The notes under the pieces were generated by a model. It ran no database searches and was not told the DNA's origin. It saw only the letters and a list, made by a program, of their open reading frames with translations. DNA of 64,000 nt, taken from the NCBI RefSeq assembly GCF_025947145.1, contig NZ_CP109999.1, positions 1,612,001 through 1,676,000 on the forward strand, written 5' to 3'. Made by a program: the position numbers and the translations under genes. Below are positions 37,077 to 45,123 of the stretch, piece after piece. Position 1 is the first letter of the stretch; each line of letters begins with the position of its first letter. Origin of the DNA: Flavobacterium sp. N1994 (GTDB lineage: Bacteria; Bacteroidota; Bacteroidia; Flavobacteriales; Flavobacteriaceae).

Positions 37077-38822
37077 ATGTCGATTACTATCAAAAAGCTT
37101 TGGCATAAGGATTCCTTTAGGATTGGTGTGTTTTTTAAATACGATGTTGAAAAAATTCAATTTTTAAAAACCATAGGAGGTGTATATAGCAAAACGCACA
37201 CCTGCTGGCATATCCCTTATGAAAAGAGTGTCTATCAAAAATTGAAAAATCATTTTGGTTCACTTATAATTGAGTCTTTTGAAGAAACCGTTACACCATC
37301 GCTACCGGTGACCGGCAAAAGCCGTGACCTTTCACCCATAGCTAAAAGCGACCGTCAGTTAGATTTGTCAAAAGCAAATAATCCTGAACATAAAGCAGCA
37401 AACGTGCAGCTTGACCAAAAATTGCGATTGGTGTTGCTAGAAAATATTGGCAAATATTGGCTTTTTAAAATGCAGTATCATCAACAGATAAGCAAATCAT
37501 TGTTAGCCATAAAAGGCGTTTACTGGAATAGTAATTACCAATGTTTTATGGCTTTAAGGAATTCAAAAGTAAAACAAGCCGTAGAAGAAATACTGGGGGT
37601 TTACCCTTTTTTTGGAGATGATTATTTGACCAAAGAAACCACTTACCGTGGAGAAAGCATTAGAATTGCTCCCCATAAAGAAGATTTTGCTTGGATGGAA
37701 ATTTACATTCCCAAGTTAGTGGCTGTACATGAAAAAATGAAACGGTTTTCGATGGCTAGGTATAGTAAAATCAAAGACTGTTATTTGCTACCAGCTGCTC
37801 CAATAGTGTATGAGAGTATACAATTGCAAATGGAAGTGTTACAAATCAAAATTAGTAACGAATTGCCTGCTGCCTATTTACAAGCAAAGCATTTGCCAAA
37901 CAAAAAGCGGATTGACTTAACAAAAACGAAACAAAATTTACTAGATCAAGTTCCGCCATCTGGCCAACCTTATGTGCTGAATATGCTTGACACCTTGCTA
38001 GCCTTGAATTACAGCAATTCCACGATGAGAACCTACACCAATGCTTTTATACAGTTTTTACGTCATTTTGACTTCAGAGACCCTGATATCCTAACGCAGC
38101 AGGAAGTTATACGTTTTTTAGGTTCACTAATGGAGCGTGGTCTTTCGGCAAGTACAGGACATAGTATGGTGAATGGTTTACACTTTTACTATCATTATGT
38201 CCTTGGCAAAAAAGAATATGATTTTAAGTTACCAAGACCAAAAAAAGAAAAAAAATTACCAGTTGTTTTGACTATGGATGAATGCTTGAGGATATTTCAA
38301 GTGGTAGATAACCCAAAACACAAGCTTTTACTATTAGTGGGTTATGGCGCTGGACTCAGGGTAAGTGAGATTGTAACTTTGAAGTGGAATGACATTCTTT
38401 TCGATGAATATAAAATTCACATCAAAAATGCAAAGGGTAAAAAAGATCGAATGGTGATGCTTCCCTACTCTATTGTGCAATCTTTAAAAATTTATAAAGA
38501 ATTGTATAAAGGAAAGCACTATGTTTTTGAAGGGCAATATGCTGGAGAGCCCTATAGTGTAGGAAGTGTACAGACAGTAATGCGTGAAGCATTAAAGCGT
38601 AGTGGACTAGAAAAAAAGGCTACAGTTCATACATTACGACACAGTTTTGCAACCCATTTACTAGAAAACGGTACAGATATTAGATACATTCAACAGTTTT
38701 TGGGACATTCCAGCATCAAAACCACAACAGTTTACACACACCTTACACAAAGTGCTGTGAATAAAATTCAAAGCCCATTAGACAGATTAGTAGATGAAAA
38801 CAACAAGAAAAAACTTGATTAG
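37077..38822 (+). CDS. Tyrosine recombinase with large N-terminal extension, candidate integrase of the cassette array
   Basis: A 581-residue protein from ATG 37077 (the frame opens at TTG 37029). C-terminal half: SAM-like core-binding domain (LLALNYSNSTMRTYTNAFIQFLRHF, about 310-400) and catalytic domain with R428 in GLRVSE, K in GKKDR, H518-x-x-R521 in HTLRHSFATHLL, H in LGHSS and nucleophile Y553 in TTVYTHL; all are present. The N-terminal 300 residues are not standard: at least two modules repeat a pattern like FRIGVFFKYD..KIQFLKTI.GVYSKTHTCWHIPY, faintly like the HARP domain of annealing helicases. The 20-odd-residue insertion of IntI before HxxR is absent; that stretch is short, XerC/D-like. 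It is transcribed toward the seven-cassette array. It is inferred, not shown, to move the cassettes. Confidence 0.9.
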   Translation: MSITIKKLWHKDSFRIGVFFKYDVEKIQFLKTIGGVYSKTHTCWHIPYEKSVYQKLKNHFGSLIIESFEETVTPSLPVTGKSRDLSPIAKSDRQLDLSKANNPEHKAANVQLDQKLRLVLLENIGKYWLFKMQYHQQISKSLLAIKGVYWNSNYQCFMALRNSKVKQAVEEILGVYPFFGDDYLTKETTYRGESIRIAPHKEDFAWMEIYIPKLVAVHEKMKRFSMARYSKIKDCYLLPAAPIVYESIQLQMEVLQIKISNELPAAYLQAKHLPNKKRIDLTKTKQNLLDQVPPSGQPYVLNMLDTLLALNYSNSTMRTYTNAFIQFLRHFDFRDPDILTQQEVIRFLGSLMERGLSASTGHSMVNGLHFYYHYVLGKKEYDFKLPRPKKEKKLPVVLTMDECLRIFQVVDNPKHKLLLLVGYGAGLRVSEIVTLKWNDILFDEYKIHIKNAKGKKDRMVMLPYSIVQSLKIYKELYKGKHYVFEGQYAGEPYSVGSVQTVMREALKRSGLEKKATVHTLRHSFATHLLENGTDIRYIQQFLGHSSIKTTTVYTHLTQSAVNKIQSPLDRLVDENNKKKLD

Positions 38823-38877
38823 TTATTTGCTACACTTAAAAAAGTTGCATAAACTTGTGTATATTTACTAGTTAGTG
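38823..38877 (+). other. Candidate attI: recombinase-proximal start of the cassette array
   Basis: Immediately after the recombinase stop, the first cassette starts at GTTAGTGGCA (38871). That sequence is the exact complement of the first cassette's own 3' box, so 38871 marks the junction of array and platform. No palindrome like the cassette sites lies upstream, as expected for attI as opposed to attC. TATATTTA at 38860-38867 could be a weak -7 element driving the array. Confidence 0.55.
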
Positions 38878-38921
38878 GCAAGTTTACCGAAAATCGTGAA
38901 AAACTACAACTTAATGCAATT

Positions 38922-39587
38922 ATGAAAAACTTAAATGACTGTTTAATGTTTGTAAAATTTACTCAGAAAAAATATGCAGAAAAGTTAATAAATGGAGAAC
39001 TATTTTTCAATCTTCCAAATTACTACAATTCTTCTGACAATGAAGAAATTGGTGACCAAAATGAAGGAGCAGAATGGATTGATAATTCAGAAATGAAAAG
39101 TATCAGAGCAGAATATCCAGGAAACAAAATTTTTAATTTTACCCCAATTCCAAATTCTATTTTCAAAATAACTCAATATAATGATTATTTTTTATCATTT
39201 AGTTTATATACAATTTATAAATCTGCATTTGATGAAAGTGGAATTTTTAAAGTTGATTCAAAAATGAAAAATTCAAAATATGATACGGCAATAGTAATTG
39301 AAGACCCATTTGAATTTTTAAAACGAATAGAAAAAAAACTAAAACTTGAAAAAATTAATTATGAAATGAATTCAGTTAGTTACAAAAATTTAAATGTTGG
39401 TAAAATAGATTTAACGCCATTTGATAAAAAAATAGAACACAGTCATCAAAACGAATTTAGAATTATAATTGAAAATTTGAATAATTCACCTAAAATAATA
39501 AATATTGGTTCAATAGAAAATCTTTGTAAAATAGTTCCAGCAGAAGTAATAATAGAATCTGAAATGAAAGTAACAAACAAGAAATGA
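38922..39587 (+). CDS. Cassette 1, gene A: protein resembling DUF2971 family
   Basis: A 221-residue soluble protein. The opening MFVKFTQKKYAEKLINGELFFNLPNYYNSSDNEEIGDQNEGAEW recalls DUF2971-like proteins, in which a short N-terminal strand-helix is followed by a GD..EG turn; later DYFLSFSLY and HQNEFRIII fit too. The family is often found in defence or mobile regions, but no activity is known. It begins 51 bp into the first cassette and is very AT-rich compared with the core genes, which suggests horizontal origin. Confidence 0.7.
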   Translation: MKNLNDCLMFVKFTQKKYAEKLINGELFFNLPNYYNSSDNEEIGDQNEGAEWIDNSEMKSIRAEYPGNKIFNFTPIPNSIFKITQYNDYFLSFSLYTIYKSAFDESGIFKVDSKMKNSKYDTAIVIEDPFEFLKRIEKKLKLEKINYEMNSVSYKNLNVGKIDLTPFDKKIEHSHQNEFRIIIENLNNSPKIINIGSIENLCKIVPAEVIIESEMKVTNKK

Positions 39588-39628
39588 AGACGCAAGTTAA
39601 ATCACTTTAATTAAAATAACCATAAGAA

Positions 39629-40168
39629 ATGAACAATTCAAACAATATTAGAAAAATAAAAAAGATATTTTCATTAACAACTATATATTTATCTGTTTTA
39701 ATTTTTGTAGGCTGTGGAAAATCAAATAATACAAATGAAAGTAACGAAAACAAAATAGAAACATTTGAAATTCCTGAAATTGAAAAATCTCAAGACCAAC
39801 AACTTGAAACAATTGAAGTTCCACAAGTTGAAATTCCAAAAAGCAATATTTTTCAATATATCAAAGTATGGAAAGACGGAATTGAAAATGAAACAAAAAA
39901 AGTAAAAAGTAAATTAATATTTTCAGAAGATTTATCAAATTTAACATACACTTTGGCAGACAGAACTGTACTTAATTTAAAATGTTTAAAACCATTTGAA
40001 ACTAATGAAGCTGAAGAATCTTACGCCACTTACATTTTATCTAATGGTAATGAAATTATTGTAGGTTATTCTCCTTTAAGGAGTGTTAAATGGTATGTCA
40101 AATTTAAAGATTTGGATGGAAGCGTTCAAGAAGCGGAATTAAGTAACGATAAAAATGCTTGGAATTAA
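39629..40168 (+). CDS. Cassette 1, gene B: lipoprotein of unknown function
   Basis: A 179-residue lipoprotein: hydrophobic signal with lipobox FVGC at about residue 29, a Glu/Pro/Ile-rich linker with repeats like ETFEIPEIEKS, ETIEVPQVEIPKS, then a small beta-rich domain. It follows gene A by 41 bp and is followed 42 bp later by the cassette's recombination site. No family recognised. Two genes in one cassette is longer than the usual single-gene cassette. Confidence 0.7.
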   Translation: MNNSNNIRKIKKIFSLTTIYLSVLIFVGCGKSNNTNESNENKIETFEIPEIEKSQDQQLETIEVPQVEIPKSNIFQYIKVWKDGIENETKKVKSKLIFSEDLSNLTYTLADRTVLNLKCLKPFETNEAEESYATYILSNGNEIIVGYSPLRSVKWYVKFKDLDGSVQEAELSNDKNAWN

Positions 40169-40210
40169 AATGTTTAAAAAGTGAATAATACAATAAATAA
40201 CAAAACCTGC

Positions 40211-40349
40211 CACTAACAGCGGTTTCAAGAAATGGCGAGGCTCGGGATTTATCAGAAATTGGAAAGGTTTTTAATTAAAAGTTTTGTTTATATTTGTGAA
40301 GGCTTGGTCTTGGTTCATCGCCACTTCTTGAAGCCGCGACACGTTGGCA
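40211..40349 (+). repeat. attC-like recombination site 1
   Basis: A 139-bp imperfect palindrome. The left box CACTAAC (40211-40217), then A and GCGGTTTCAAGAAATGGCGA, pairs with TCGCCACTTCTTGAAGCCGC, then GACAC and the right box GTTGGCA (40343-40349). The left spacer is 1 nt and the right spacer 5 nt. The stem sequence differs from sites 2, 3, 4 and 6. Confidence 0.8.
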
Positions 40350-40413
40350 GACATTTTACCCCAAAACTGCAGAAGAAAAAAACGAAATTAGAAATGAAAA
40401 AATAGAAACTATT

Positions 40414-41676
40414 ATGAATCAAATTACAAAAAACAACCTAAATACAATCTTTTTTCTTTTATCATATTTTTATTTTCTTAACACCAATGCACAAACTGTA
40501 ACTACCTTTGCAGGTAGCACTCAAGGATTTGTTAACGGCACAGGAACAGCAGCTCAATTTTGGAATCCTTCTGGTGTAGTTATAGCTAATGATGGGACTA
40601 TTTATGTTGCGGACACATATAATAATCGAATTCGAAAAATCACAACTACAGGAGTGGTAACCACTTTAGCAGGAAGTAGTCAAGGTTTTGCTGACGGCAC
40701 AGGAACTTCTGCAAAATTTTATTCTCCTGAAGGATTAGCTGTAGATATAGCTGGAAATGTCTATGTTGCAGACACCTTTAATAATCGCATTCGAAAAATT
40801 ACGACAGCAGGTGTAGTTACCACCTTAGCTGGGAATGCTACTCAAGGTTTTGCTGACGGCACAGGAACTTCTGCAAAATTTAACTGGCCTCAAGGCTTGA
40901 CAGTAGATGCTAATGGAAATGTTTTTGTGGCAGATACAGGTAATGTTCGCATCCGTAAAATTACTACTGCTGGTGTAGTAACTACGATTGCAGGAAGTTC
41001 TCAAGGTGTTGCAGATGGCACAGGAACTTCTGCACAATTTGACTCTCCTCAAGGCTTGGCTATTAATAATATTGGGACTATTTTTGTAGCAGACACCTAT
41101 AATAATCGTATACGTAAAATTACGGATACAGGTGTCGTAACTACGTTAGCAGAATCAATAGGTCAATTTTATTATCCTCACAGCTTGACAGTAGATTCTA
41201 CTGGAAATCTTTTCGTAGCAGATACCGAGAATAACCGCATCCGAATAATTACGACTTCTGGAGTGGTAACCACTTTGGCAGGAAGCACTGGTGGTTATGC
41301 AGATGGAATAGGAACTTTAGCGCAATTCAATGTACCTGCTGGGGTTTTTGCAGATACTGCTGGGAATCTTTTTGTATCGGATTCTGGTAATAATCGTATA
41401 CGGAAAATCACCAATGCTTTATCTGCTACTAATTTTCAATTAGAAAATCAAGTTTCACTATATCCAAACCCTGCTTCAACATTTATAACTATTGAATTAA
41501 AAGATATAACTGCTTCTAATGTAAATATTTTAGACATGAACGGTCGAATAATCTACTCTGAAAATATTATTGAAAATAATACAACTATAAACACAAGTAA
41601 TCTTGAAACTGGCATATATCTTATCCAAATAGCCACAGATAAAGGCACAGTTTCCAAAAAGATATTGAAAAGATAA
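40414..41676 (+). CDS. Cassette 2, gene A: secreted NHL-repeat protein with T9SS sorting tail
   Basis: A 420-residue protein: signal peptide (ending LNTNAQ), six NHL repeats with the core VYVADTYNNRIRKITT.GVVTTLAGSSQGFADGTGT.A.FN.P.G..., then a type A T9SS tail (LENQVSLYPNPASTFITIEL...DMNGRIIYSENI...GIYLIQIATDKGTVSKKIL). It should fold as a beta-propeller and be released or anchored on the cell surface. It sits inside the cassette array, 70 bp after the cassette start, so a T9SS client is carried as mobile cargo. Confidence 0.88.
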   Translation: MNQITKNNLNTIFFLLSYFYFLNTNAQTVTTFAGSTQGFVNGTGTAAQFWNPSGVVIANDGTIYVADTYNNRIRKITTTGVVTTLAGSSQGFADGTGTSAKFYSPEGLAVDIAGNVYVADTFNNRIRKITTAGVVTTLAGNATQGFADGTGTSAKFNWPQGLTVDANGNVFVADTGNVRIRKITTAGVVTTIAGSSQGVADGTGTSAQFDSPQGLAINNIGTIFVADTYNNRIRKITDTGVVTTLAESIGQFYYPHSLTVDSTGNLFVADTENNRIRIITTSGVVTTLAGSTGGYADGIGTLAQFNVPAGVFADTAGNLFVSDSGNNRIRKITNALSATNFQLENQVSLYPNPASTFITIELKDITASNVNILDMNGRIIYSENIIENNTTINTSNLETGIYLIQIATDKGTVSKKILKR

Positions 41677-41762
41677 TTTGAATAACAAAATTGAACAGAA
41701 AATTGAATTAGAATTGGCATCTAACAATAACAAGAATATTTAATCATCTTTAAAAAACACTT

Positions 41763-41972
41763 ATGTTAAAGAACAAAATCACAATTGGACTATTATTCTT
41801 TTTAGTAATGATTTTAAGTACTGCCCAACTGAATGCACAAAAAAGATATTCAGGTAGAAGACATACTTCAAGCCACGGAGGACATTATTCAGGAGGACAC
41901 GGAAGTTCTCATAGAGGCGGTCATTATAAACATAGAAGCACATCTAATCATTACGGAAGACACAGACGCTAA
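41763..41972 (+). CDS. Cassette 2, gene B: small secreted His/Gly/Arg/Ser-rich protein
   Basis: A 69-residue protein: signal peptide (IGLLFFLVMILSTAQLNAQ) and a 45-residue low-complexity mature part (RRHTSSHGGHYSGGHGSSHR...), with about eleven histidines and many arginines. Metal or nucleic-acid binding can be imagined but is not shown. It ends just before recombination site 2. Confidence 0.65.
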   Translation: MLKNKITIGLLFFLVMILSTAQLNAQKRYSGRRHTSSHGGHYSGGHGSSHRGGHYKHRSTSNHYGRHRR

Positions 41973-41985
41973 AGAAAAAACGATC

Positions 41986-42118
41986 TGCCAACAGCCGTTT
42001 CTCGCAATTGCGAATTTTGTGGTAAGTTCACGTTCACGTTTCGCAAGAATTTTTATCTTTAACAGAAAATAAAAAGTTCCGAAGTTCGCAACTGACGAGA
42101 AGCGGCGGAACGTTATGC
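41986..42118 (+). repeat. attC-like recombination site 2
   Basis: A 133-bp imperfect palindrome: TGCCAAC, A, GCCGTTTCTCGCAATTGCGA ... TCGCAACTGACGAGAAGCGGC, GGAAC, GTTATGC. The right arm has one extra-helical base, and an inner AT-rich hairpin (TTTTTAT...ATAAAAA) closes the stem. It is nearly identical to sites 3, 4 and 6. Confidence 0.85.
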
Positions 42119-42180
42119 GTCACCTTTCGAGACGAAAATCTTAAACGAGAAAATTAAATAGAAATCCAAAATTTAAAATT

Positions 42181-42375
42181 ATGACATTATACAAACTAAA
42201 AGCGAGAAGACAATATGGCGATATGCCTGGTGGTTATGAATTTCAAGTTGCTTCTGCAACTATTCCTCAACCAAATGCAGAAGATATTGAAAAGGAAATT
42301 AAAAGATTAGGTTTCAATGCAGACGCACAATCATACAGAAGTGCTGGAAACTGGGATATTGTAAAAGTTAGCTAA
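42181..42375 (+). CDS. Cassette 3, gene A: small protein of unknown function
   Basis: A 64-residue protein (MTLYKLKARRQYGDMPGGYEF...RSAGNWDIVKVS) with no recognised domain. It starts 69 bp into the cassette and ends 5 bp before the nuclease-like gene, so the two are co-expressed. Such a small upstream partner could be an antitoxin or immunity protein; that is inference from layout only. Confidence 0.65.
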   Translation: MTLYKLKARRQYGDMPGGYEFQVASATIPQPNAEDIEKEIKRLGFNADAQSYRSAGNWDIVKVS

Positions 42376-42380
42376 ATAAA

Positions 42381-42803
42381 ATGAGCGAAAAAGAACTTCA
42401 GAAAATAATCGTTGAACTATGGGAAATTGTTAACCGTTTAGAAAAAAATTACTTTGAAGATGGTAAAAAATTTACAATCGACGGTCATTTATTAGGCAGT
42501 ATTGGAGAAGTTTATGCAAAAGAAAAGTTCAAGTTGACACTCTACAATAATTCTGCAAAAACTCACGATGCAATTGATGAAGTAACAAAGAAAGAATATC
42601 AAATTAAAATTACCCAACGCAATAAAGTTGGTTTAAGACACGAACCAAAGAATTTAATCGTAATACAGATTGACAAAACAGGAATGCCAAATATCATTTA
42701 TAACGGAAATGGAGAGCCAGTTTGGAATTTGATTAAAAATAAAAAAGCTGAACAGAAATTTATCTCGATAAAGCAACTTGAAAAAATAAAGGCGAACGCA
42801 TAA
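42381..42803 (+). CDS. Cassette 3, gene B: DUF6998 protein, PD-(D/E)xK nuclease-like
   Basis: A 140-residue protein with the block DGHLLGSIGEVYAKEKFKLTLYNNSAKTHDAIDEVTKKEYQIKITQ (about residues 31-78). GE, HDA and QIK align with the E...D...(E/Q)xK pattern of PD-(D/E)xK nucleases and match DUF6998 as I know it. The third acidic position is Gln, so activity is uncertain. Its stop codon lies inside the left box of recombination site 3 (CGCATAAC), an overlap typical of integron cassettes. Confidence 0.75.
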   Translation: MSEKELQKIIVELWEIVNRLEKNYFEDGKKFTIDGHLLGSIGEVYAKEKFKLTLYNNSAKTHDAIDEVTKKEYQIKITQRNKVGLRHEPKNLIVIQIDKTGMPNIIYNGNGEPVWNLIKNKKAEQKFISIKQLEKIKANA

Positions 42804-42930
42804 CAGCCGTTTCTCGCAATTGCGAATTTTATGGTAAGTTCGCGTTTACGTTTCGCAAGAATTTTTATCTTTAACAGAAAATAATTCGTTCCGCAGTTCG
42901 CAACTGACGAGAAGCGGCGGAACGTTAACC
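42798..42930 (+). repeat. attC-like recombination site 3
   Basis: A 133-bp imperfect palindrome with left box GCATAAC and right box GTTAACC. Arms and spacers are the same as in site 2, with a few base changes in the loop region. The stop codon of the preceding gene is within the left box. Confidence 0.85.
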
Positions 42931-43079
42931 CACATTTTTCGCGCCTCGTTTTCAATAGAAATTTAGCTGAATATTGAGGTTTTGGTTTCTAAATGACATT
43001 TGAAAATTATCAAAAAGTAATCCGTGAAAACCTGCCAGAAAACTAAAACGAGACAGAAACAAGAAAAAGATAAAAATAA

Positions 43080-43733
43080 ATGCCAATAACTACGATTCAC
43101 AATTATATAGATAATTATCCAATTAGCCCGAATAGTAGAAGGCTAATAATCGGCACAATTCACCCTCATTTAATTCAGAACTTCAATATAGATTTCTTCT
43201 ACGGAAACATAGGCAGTTTTTGGGATATATTATCCAATGCGTTTCCTCAAAGACAATTTGGAAATCGTGATGAAATAATTCAAACACTAAATAATTTTAA
43301 AGTTGCAATTACAGACATTATTCGACAATGTGATAGAGAGAATGAAAATGTAACAGCCGATTCAAAGCTTTACAACATAATTTTCAATGCACAGCAAATA
43401 CAAGCTGGAATAGAAAATAGCCAAGTCGACACAATTTATTTTACTTCAAGGTTTGGTAAAAATAATGCCGCAAGAATTTTTGTTAACACATTTAATATTC
43501 CTAACAACTTTAATCAAATGACAAGTGAATTTACAATTCCTCAAAATTATTTTGGCAGACAAATTAGATGTGTGGTTTTATACTCACCTTCAAATAATGC
43601 TAATAGAGGAATTGCACGTGCAGCAACTTATCTAAACAACATAAGAAACTATCAACAATTTGAACACCCTGTTAAACAATTTAAAATTGAATTTTATCAA
43701 AACAAATTTGACTTTTTCAATAATGACAATTAA
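43080..43733 (+). CDS. Cassette 4, gene A: uracil-DNA-glycosylase-superfamily-like protein
   Basis: A 217-residue protein. RRLIIGTIHPHLIQ...FFYGNIGSFWDILSNAF (residues about 20-55) resembles the Mug/UDG pattern GxxPs...(Y/F)Y..p.N.FW.iL, and VAITDIIRQCDREN plus VDTIYFTSRFG fit later strands of that fold. It could excise or bind altered bases, possibly in phage defence; the catalytic Asn/Asp is not certain. Very AT-rich. It starts about 156 bp into the cassette. Confidence 0.6.
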   Translation: MPITTIHNYIDNYPISPNSRRLIIGTIHPHLIQNFNIDFFYGNIGSFWDILSNAFPQRQFGNRDEIIQTLNNFKVAITDIIRQCDRENENVTADSKLYNIIFNAQQIQAGIENSQVDTIYFTSRFGKNNAARIFVNTFNIPNNFNQMTSEFTIPQNYFGRQIRCVVLYSPSNNANRGIARAATYLNNIRNYQQFEHPVKQFKIEFYQNKFDFFNNDN

Positions 43734-43815
43734 ATCATATGGTTATAAACGAACTTTTTTTTATTTAATAAAAAAACCGTTTGTTAACTTTCTTAATATG
43801 CAATAGTTATTCTGT

Positions 43816-44508
43816 TTAATCTTTTAGGCATCGAACAGATAAACCGTATGTCTTTTTGTAATAGTACTTTTCGACACCCCAGCTATCCCAACTCAAATTC
43901 CATTGCCAAGCAGCATCTTTATTAGTAATCTCATCAGTTGAACTCCACCAATAACCATATAAACCAACGCATTTAAATGTACCATTGTCAAAACGTTCAC
44001 CGCCCGGTAAACCTGTAAACCCGCTACTATTTGTAGCGTCATCATTAGGACTAGTCCAATGGGTTGTACCAGCTTCTTTCATCTTCAACCCAGGTGTGCC
44101 ACCTTCTTCAATTTTATCACCAATAGAGTTGTCTACACTTGATATGCTTAAATATTCAGTCAGAGCATTCCATTCATCAGCATTAGGTATATGAAACCCT
44201 TCAGGTGCTAATCCTCTTGGGTCATTTACTGCGTACCAATTATATAATTTACCATAAACTTTTCCATTAGCAGAATCATTGTTATAATAGCACCAAGCAC
44301 CAGTTGTCAAGTTCGCCCATTCTGCTGGGTCGGTTACCTCTGGTATGCTTGTCCCGTCTCTATAAGTGGTGACATCGAGATTTTTAATCATCCAGATTTG
44401 TTCTTTGCCATCTGTACCTTGTTTGCCTATACTTACAGTTGAATTTGAATTGTTTATGCAAGAAGATATAAGTAAACCTAATAATATAGAAATAAATATT
44501 TTTTTCAT
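43816..44508 (-). CDS. Cassette 4, gene B: FISUMP-domain lipoprotein, reversed in its cassette
   Basis: A 230-residue lipoprotein (lipobox LISSC near residue 17) with the Fibrobacter succinogenes major paralogous domain: WMIKNLDVTTYRDGTSIPEVTDPAEWANLTTGAWCYYNND, GKLYNWYAV, GFHIPNADEWNALTEYL, GFTGLPGGERF and SVRCLKD. The function of FISUMP is unknown; it is common in surface lipoproteins. It is the only clearly coding gene of the array on the minus strand, so it must bring its own promoter. Confidence 0.88.
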   Translation of the reverse strand: MKKIFISILLGLLISSCINNSNSTVSIGKQGTDGKEQIWMIKNLDVTTYRDGTSIPEVTDPAEWANLTTGAWCYYNNDSANGKVYGKLYNWYAVNDPRGLAPEGFHIPNADEWNALTEYLSISSVDNSIGDKIEEGGTPGLKMKEAGTTHWTSPNDDATNSSGFTGLPGGERFDNGTFKCVGLYGYWWSSTDEITNKDAAWQWNLSWDSWGVEKYYYKKTYGLSVRCLKD

Positions 44509-44624
44509 TGTTTAACTAAATTTGTAAATTAATAATATGTAAATATATAATATTTAATAAAAAGTGGATGAAACAGAAAAGAAACTGTGTCACATTGCGT
44601 GCTCAGGTTTTGAAAAAAAACGTG

Positions 44625-44757
44625 GGTTAACAGCCGTTTCTCGCAATTGCGAATTTTGCTTAAGCCGGTTATCGATTTTCCGCTGGAAAATCTTAATTTA
44701 GCAGAAAGTACGCAGTTCCGCAGTTCGCAACTGACGAGAAGCGGCGGAACGTTATGC
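44625..44757 (+). repeat. attC-like recombination site 4
   Basis: A 133-bp imperfect palindrome, left box GGTTAAC, right box GTTATGC, arms as in sites 2, 3 and 6. The loop region is more diverged (CTTAAGCCGGTTATCGATTT). Confidence 0.85.
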
Positions 44758-45123
44758 GTAATCTGTTGGGTTACTGGATATTTTCGCTATGAATTTTCGG
44801 GATTTTTTTTGACTAGAAAAAAGGAACTTTTTTGCTTCAAGTCTTTCGATTAGAATCGTGTAAAGTTTCACTTTTAAAACGTTTGACAACGTAAAGACTT
44901 GGCGAAGTTATTAAATAAAACGCAACAAGTCAAGCGTTTATATTTACAAATTTCGTTTAGTCATAAAAAAATACCCGAAAAACCCATTTGGACTGAGCAA
45001 AGCCGTCTGATCGGTTTTGCGCAATAAAAATGGTTTCATAGAAGTAGAATACGTTGAAAATTATTAGAGGTGAAACCCAAAAGACTCCGTTTGTATTCAC
45101 TCGAAAACAAAACTACGCATAAC
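44751..45123 (+). other. Cassette 5: cassette with no convincing gene
   Basis: The cassette runs from GTTATGCGTA to TACGCATAAC (373 bp). The only open frames are trivial; the best is a 31-codon frame on the minus strand at 44944-45039 (MKPFLLRKTDQTALLSPNGF...). A longer plus frame at 45070-45261 reads into the recombination site and is not credible. It may carry a promoter, a small RNA or a gene remnant. Confidence 0.6.

Noticed and set aside
37077..38822. Housekeeping XerC/XerD for dimer resolution
   Set aside because: The catalytic domain is Xer-like, but the 300-residue N-terminal region and the adjoining cassette array do not fit a chromosome dimer resolvase.
42698..42955. Minus-strand frame over site 3
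   Set aside because: It is a shadow of the recombination site and the end of the DUF6998 gene; equivalent frames are not kept at the other sites.
44647..44853. Plus-strand frame starting in recombination site 4
   Set aside because: It reads through the palindrome and its right box; the similar sites 2, 3 and 6 do not keep such a frame.
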